From an uncultured Clostridia bacterium (lineage in GTDB: Bacteria > Bacillota > Clostridia > Oscillospirales > Oscillospiraceae), in contig CAMVJF010000007.1 of assembly GCA_947167725.1 (NCBI GenBank), positions 1 through 21,349 on the forward strand: DNA of 21,349 nucleotides. The letters run 5' to 3'. Made by a program: the position numbers and the translations under genes. The notes beneath the pieces were generated by a model. The model was not told the origin of the DNA and ran no database searches. It was given only the letters and a program-made list of their open reading frames with translations. Of the stretch, positions 20,818 through 21,349 are shown one piece after another; position 1 is the first letter of the stretch; every line of letters begins with the position of its first letter.

Positions 20818-21349
20818 TGTCGCTCACGCTCCTTTCCTTGATGCTTCTGCCTGATGTGGGATTGTTGACGACCCTGCCGTTGAACACCATCGTGGAGGAG
20901 CCGCCGCCGTCCAGATTGTAGGCCGTCCGCACGCCCTTGCTCTGCAGATAGACGGCCAGCTCGTACAGGCTCAGTCCCTCGCTTTCACTCGTCCGCCCGT
21001 CCGAGACGACGAACAGATAATGCAGCTCGTCGATCACGGCGATCGCGGTGCGCGGATTGCTGGCCTTCGCGCGGCCCACCTCGTCGTTGACCGAGACGGA
21101 GATCTCGCCGTTTTCGACCAGCGCGGGGCCGAAGCTGAGCACGTCCCGCGCGCCGCTCTCCAACAGCTCCTGCGCCGAGATCTCGGCTTCCCGGATGATC
21201 CCGAAGCTGCCGTCGGCGTAGATCACCAGATCCTCCGCGCCTTTCTTCGCCGCGCTCCGGTAGAGGACGCCGCCCCGGATCACGTAGCCGGATTGCTGCG
21301 CGCCGTAGAAATCGCCGTTGACGGCGAGGATGGCGTCCACGGCCTCGGC
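20801..21349 (-). CDS. phosphodiester glycosidase family protein (NAGPA domain), 5' end outside window
   Basis: The frame is open to the window edge, so only the C-terminal 182 residues are seen. The visible pattern fits the NAGPA (phosphodiester glycosidase) domain: ILAVNGDFYG near the cut, a long middle with DVLSFGPALVENGE, NPRTAIAVIDELHYLFVVSDGR, and the hallmark TAYNLDGGGSSTMVFNGRVVNNPTS. Bacterial members include secreted or membrane-anchored proteins acting on N-acetylglucosamine phosphodiesters of wall or exopolysaccharide; an N-terminal anchor would be beyond the edge. It overlaps the next gene by 17 bases. The exact substrate is not known. Confidence 0.85.
   Translation of the reverse strand, partial: AEAVDAILAVNGDFYGAQQSGYVIRGGVLYRSAAKKGAEDLVIYADGSFGIIREAEISAQELLESGARDVLSFGPALVENGEISVSVNDEVGRAKASNPRTAIAVIDELHYLFVVSDGRTSESEGLSLYELAVYLQSKGVRTAYNLDGGGSSTMVFNGRVVNNPTSGRSIKERSVSDIVYVG

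Noticed and set aside
1..21349. CRISPR array, insertion sequence, attachment site or phage genes
   Set aside because: No regularly spaced repeats, transposase or integrase motifs, or flanking target duplications were seen; the genes look chromosomal.

Overview
The window looks like chromosomal DNA from a GC-rich, spore-forming Firmicute of class Clostridia, perhaps an Oscillospirales-type gut anaerobe. The main evidence is the yabP-yabQ-divIC-yabR sporulation and division cluster, a 4-hydroxybutyrate-type CoA-transferase, a biotin ECF S-component and strong AGGAGG ribosome sites. The taxonomic placement below class level is inference. Most genes are ordinary housekeeping or transport genes in short operons. 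Near-consensus sigma-A-type promoters and long-stem terminators mark many of the boundaries.

Layout. At 36-2549 is a copper P-type ATPase whose C-terminal metal-binding domain has its own ribosome binding site, so a free CopZ-like chaperone may also be made. Next are tcdA (minus) and bioY (plus), driven by back-to-back promoters. An XRE-TPR regulator (minus) converges on bioY. The minus-strand operon 6996-5411 holds rpiB and a membrane-anchored putative glycosidase. The minus-strand operon 9888-7139 is yabP, yabQ, divIC, an S1-domain gene and a CoA-transferase. malQ (plus) follows, with two perfect palindromes bracketing its promoter. Region 11635-12268 (minus) is degenerate and ends in a PDZ fragment. 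It sits just downstream of a small-multidrug-export-type membrane protein gene. An alanine/glycine:sodium symporter (plus) follows on the other strand.

The most interesting part is 14500-17534: a macro-domain protein with a C-terminal DNA-binding-like domain, a von Willebrand A (VWA) protein with an intact metal-binding (MIDAS) site, and an ADP-ribosylglycohydrolase. Both the macro gene and the VWA-glycohydrolase pair are preceded by the same element, ATGTCGC-N7-GCGACCAT, placed 16 or 17 bases before an identical CTATACTG that contains a -10-like TATACT. The three genes therefore look like one regulon for removing or sensing ADP-ribose marks. In addition, a roughly 16-bp stem would hide the VWA ribosome site, but only in read-through mRNA from the macro gene.

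The right end holds a GPH-family sugar:cation symporter (plus), then minus-strand genes: ogt and a six-helix membrane protein in one operon, and upstream of those a phosphodiester glycosidase cut by the window edge whose stop overlaps the start of a small four-helix membrane protein. No rRNA, tRNA, CRISPR array, insertion sequence or phage gene was seen.
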